Of a stretch of DNA of 64,000 bases, positions 63,549 through 64,000 are shown in pieces. Both the position numbers and the translations under genes were made by a program. Position 1 is the stretch's first letter; each line of letters begins with the position of its first letter. The notes under the pieces are model-generated. The model was not told the origin of the DNA and made no database searches. It was given only the letters and a program-made list of their open reading frames with translations. This stretch comes from Rhynchopus euleeides. Its lineage: Eukaryota > Euglenozoa > Diplonemea > Diplonemida > Diplonemidae. Where the stretch lies: positions 4,399,608 to 4,463,607 of the forward strand of contig OY723237.1 of assembly GCA_963210315.1 (NCBI GenBank). The letters are read 5' to 3'.

Positions 63549-63702
63549 TACCTCCGATTGCGTTCAGTCTTCAACACACAAATATTAGAACTTGGAGCAT
63601 AACCAGCACACAACGCAACCACCTTTTTTTGTATGTATGGTCCAGTATACAGGGGGGTATGGGGTGGGATGCCTTTATGAATACAACTCTGAACTCCTTA
63701 TT

Positions 63703-63821
63703 GGATTCGGCCATACTCTGGTGAATACACCTCATCCCGCCTGATTTGAGAAGTTAAGCACCAGCAGGCCTGGATAGTACTGACGTGGGTGACCAGTTGG
63801 GAAGTCCGGGTGCTTGAATCC
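63703..63821 (+). rRNA. 5S rRNA gene 2
   Basis: 119 nt, same sequence as gene 1. A T10 tract follows at about 63831-63840. Confidence 0.95.
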
Positions 63822-63926
63822 TAAAAATGTTTTTTTTTTTGGGACCCATATTTTTTGGTGTATACCATGGGTAAAGGGGAAAATGGGGTGGGCTGCCTTT
63901 CTGATTACAATTCCGAACTCCTTATT

Positions 63927-64000
63927 GGATTCGGCCATACTCTGGTGAATACACCTCATCCCGCCTGATTTGAGAAGTTAAGCACCAGCAGGCCTGGATA
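63927..64000 (+). rRNA. 5S rRNA gene 3 (cut by window end)
   Basis: The first 74 nt of a third identical copy, 224 bp after the start of gene 2. This indicates a tandem 5S array running off the window. The about 90-bp 5' flank (CCCATATTTTTTGGTGT, GGGTAAAGGGGAAAATGG) is shared with gene 1. Confidence 0.95.

Overview
ORGANISM. The window is nuclear DNA of a eukaryote that trans-splices its mRNAs, almost certainly a euglenozoan and most likely a diplonemid. The deciding evidence lies between 54.9 and 64 kb. Eight spliced-leader (SL) RNA genes there share an exon of 39-40 nt that ends CAGTTTCTGTACTTCATTG and is followed by GTATGG. That 3' half is nearly the kinetoplastid SL, and the 5' half (ACCAACGATTT) resembles the diplonemid SL as I remember it. 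The coding genes also contain ordinary cis introns. The ten or so confident introns run from 43 to about 530 nt, and nearly all begin GTATG[T/C].

LAYOUT. 0-4.6 kb: a 3.35-kb DNA transposon with perfect 26-bp terminal inverted repeats (TIRs), carrying a smaller TIR element inside it, next to a decayed homologue of its main ORF. 4.7-8.7 kb: GC-rich low-complexity spacer. 8.7-12.1 kb: a six-exon AlkB-family dioxygenase. 12-22.8 kb: short TIR elements, a three-exon polyglutamine gene, a truncated tyrosine-phosphatase gene and a 1.5-kb inverted-repeat element. 22.8-29.1 kb: a non-LTR retrotransposon inserted in (CA)n, followed by an A-B-A-A-B-A repeat block. 30.9-32.4 kb: a multi-pass membrane reductase-like protein. 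35.9-40.3 kb: tandem CobW/ZNG1-type GTPase paralogues. 41.3-45.3 kb: broken WD40/ankyrin coding sequence. 45.5-51.8 kb: a 2090-residue secreted protein with eleven jellyroll-like repeats. 52.4-54.5 kb: a 32-bp minisatellite. 54.5-64 kb: an AT-richer ncRNA island.

THE ncRNA ISLAND. About 9 kb holds eight SL RNA genes, three 5S rRNA genes, all five major spliceosomal snRNAs (U1, U2, U4, U5, U6), U3 snoRNA, 7SL RNA and at least one unrecognised small RNA candidate. Two promoter classes can be read directly. U1-U5 and U3 carry C-T-A-A-[C/G]-CAACGGTT, with 12-15 nt between it and the RNA start, usually ending GGGC. U6, 7SL and the new candidate carry TCAAACC...CAA starting 78-79 nt upstream of the RNA. 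The window therefore contains the substrate (SL RNA) and the whole RNA core of the trans/cis splicing machinery. The U1 5' arm (ACAUACC) is complementary to the GGUAUGU-type donors used by the protein genes in the same window.

HOW THE REST FITS. Coding genes are mostly on the + strand, are preceded by C-rich pyrimidine tracts with an AG shortly before the ATG (expected SL acceptor sites), and are separated by spacer full of short foldback elements with GGGGG[T/C]CTTCGCT ends. Several genes (phosphatase, WD40) are broken at or near such repeats.
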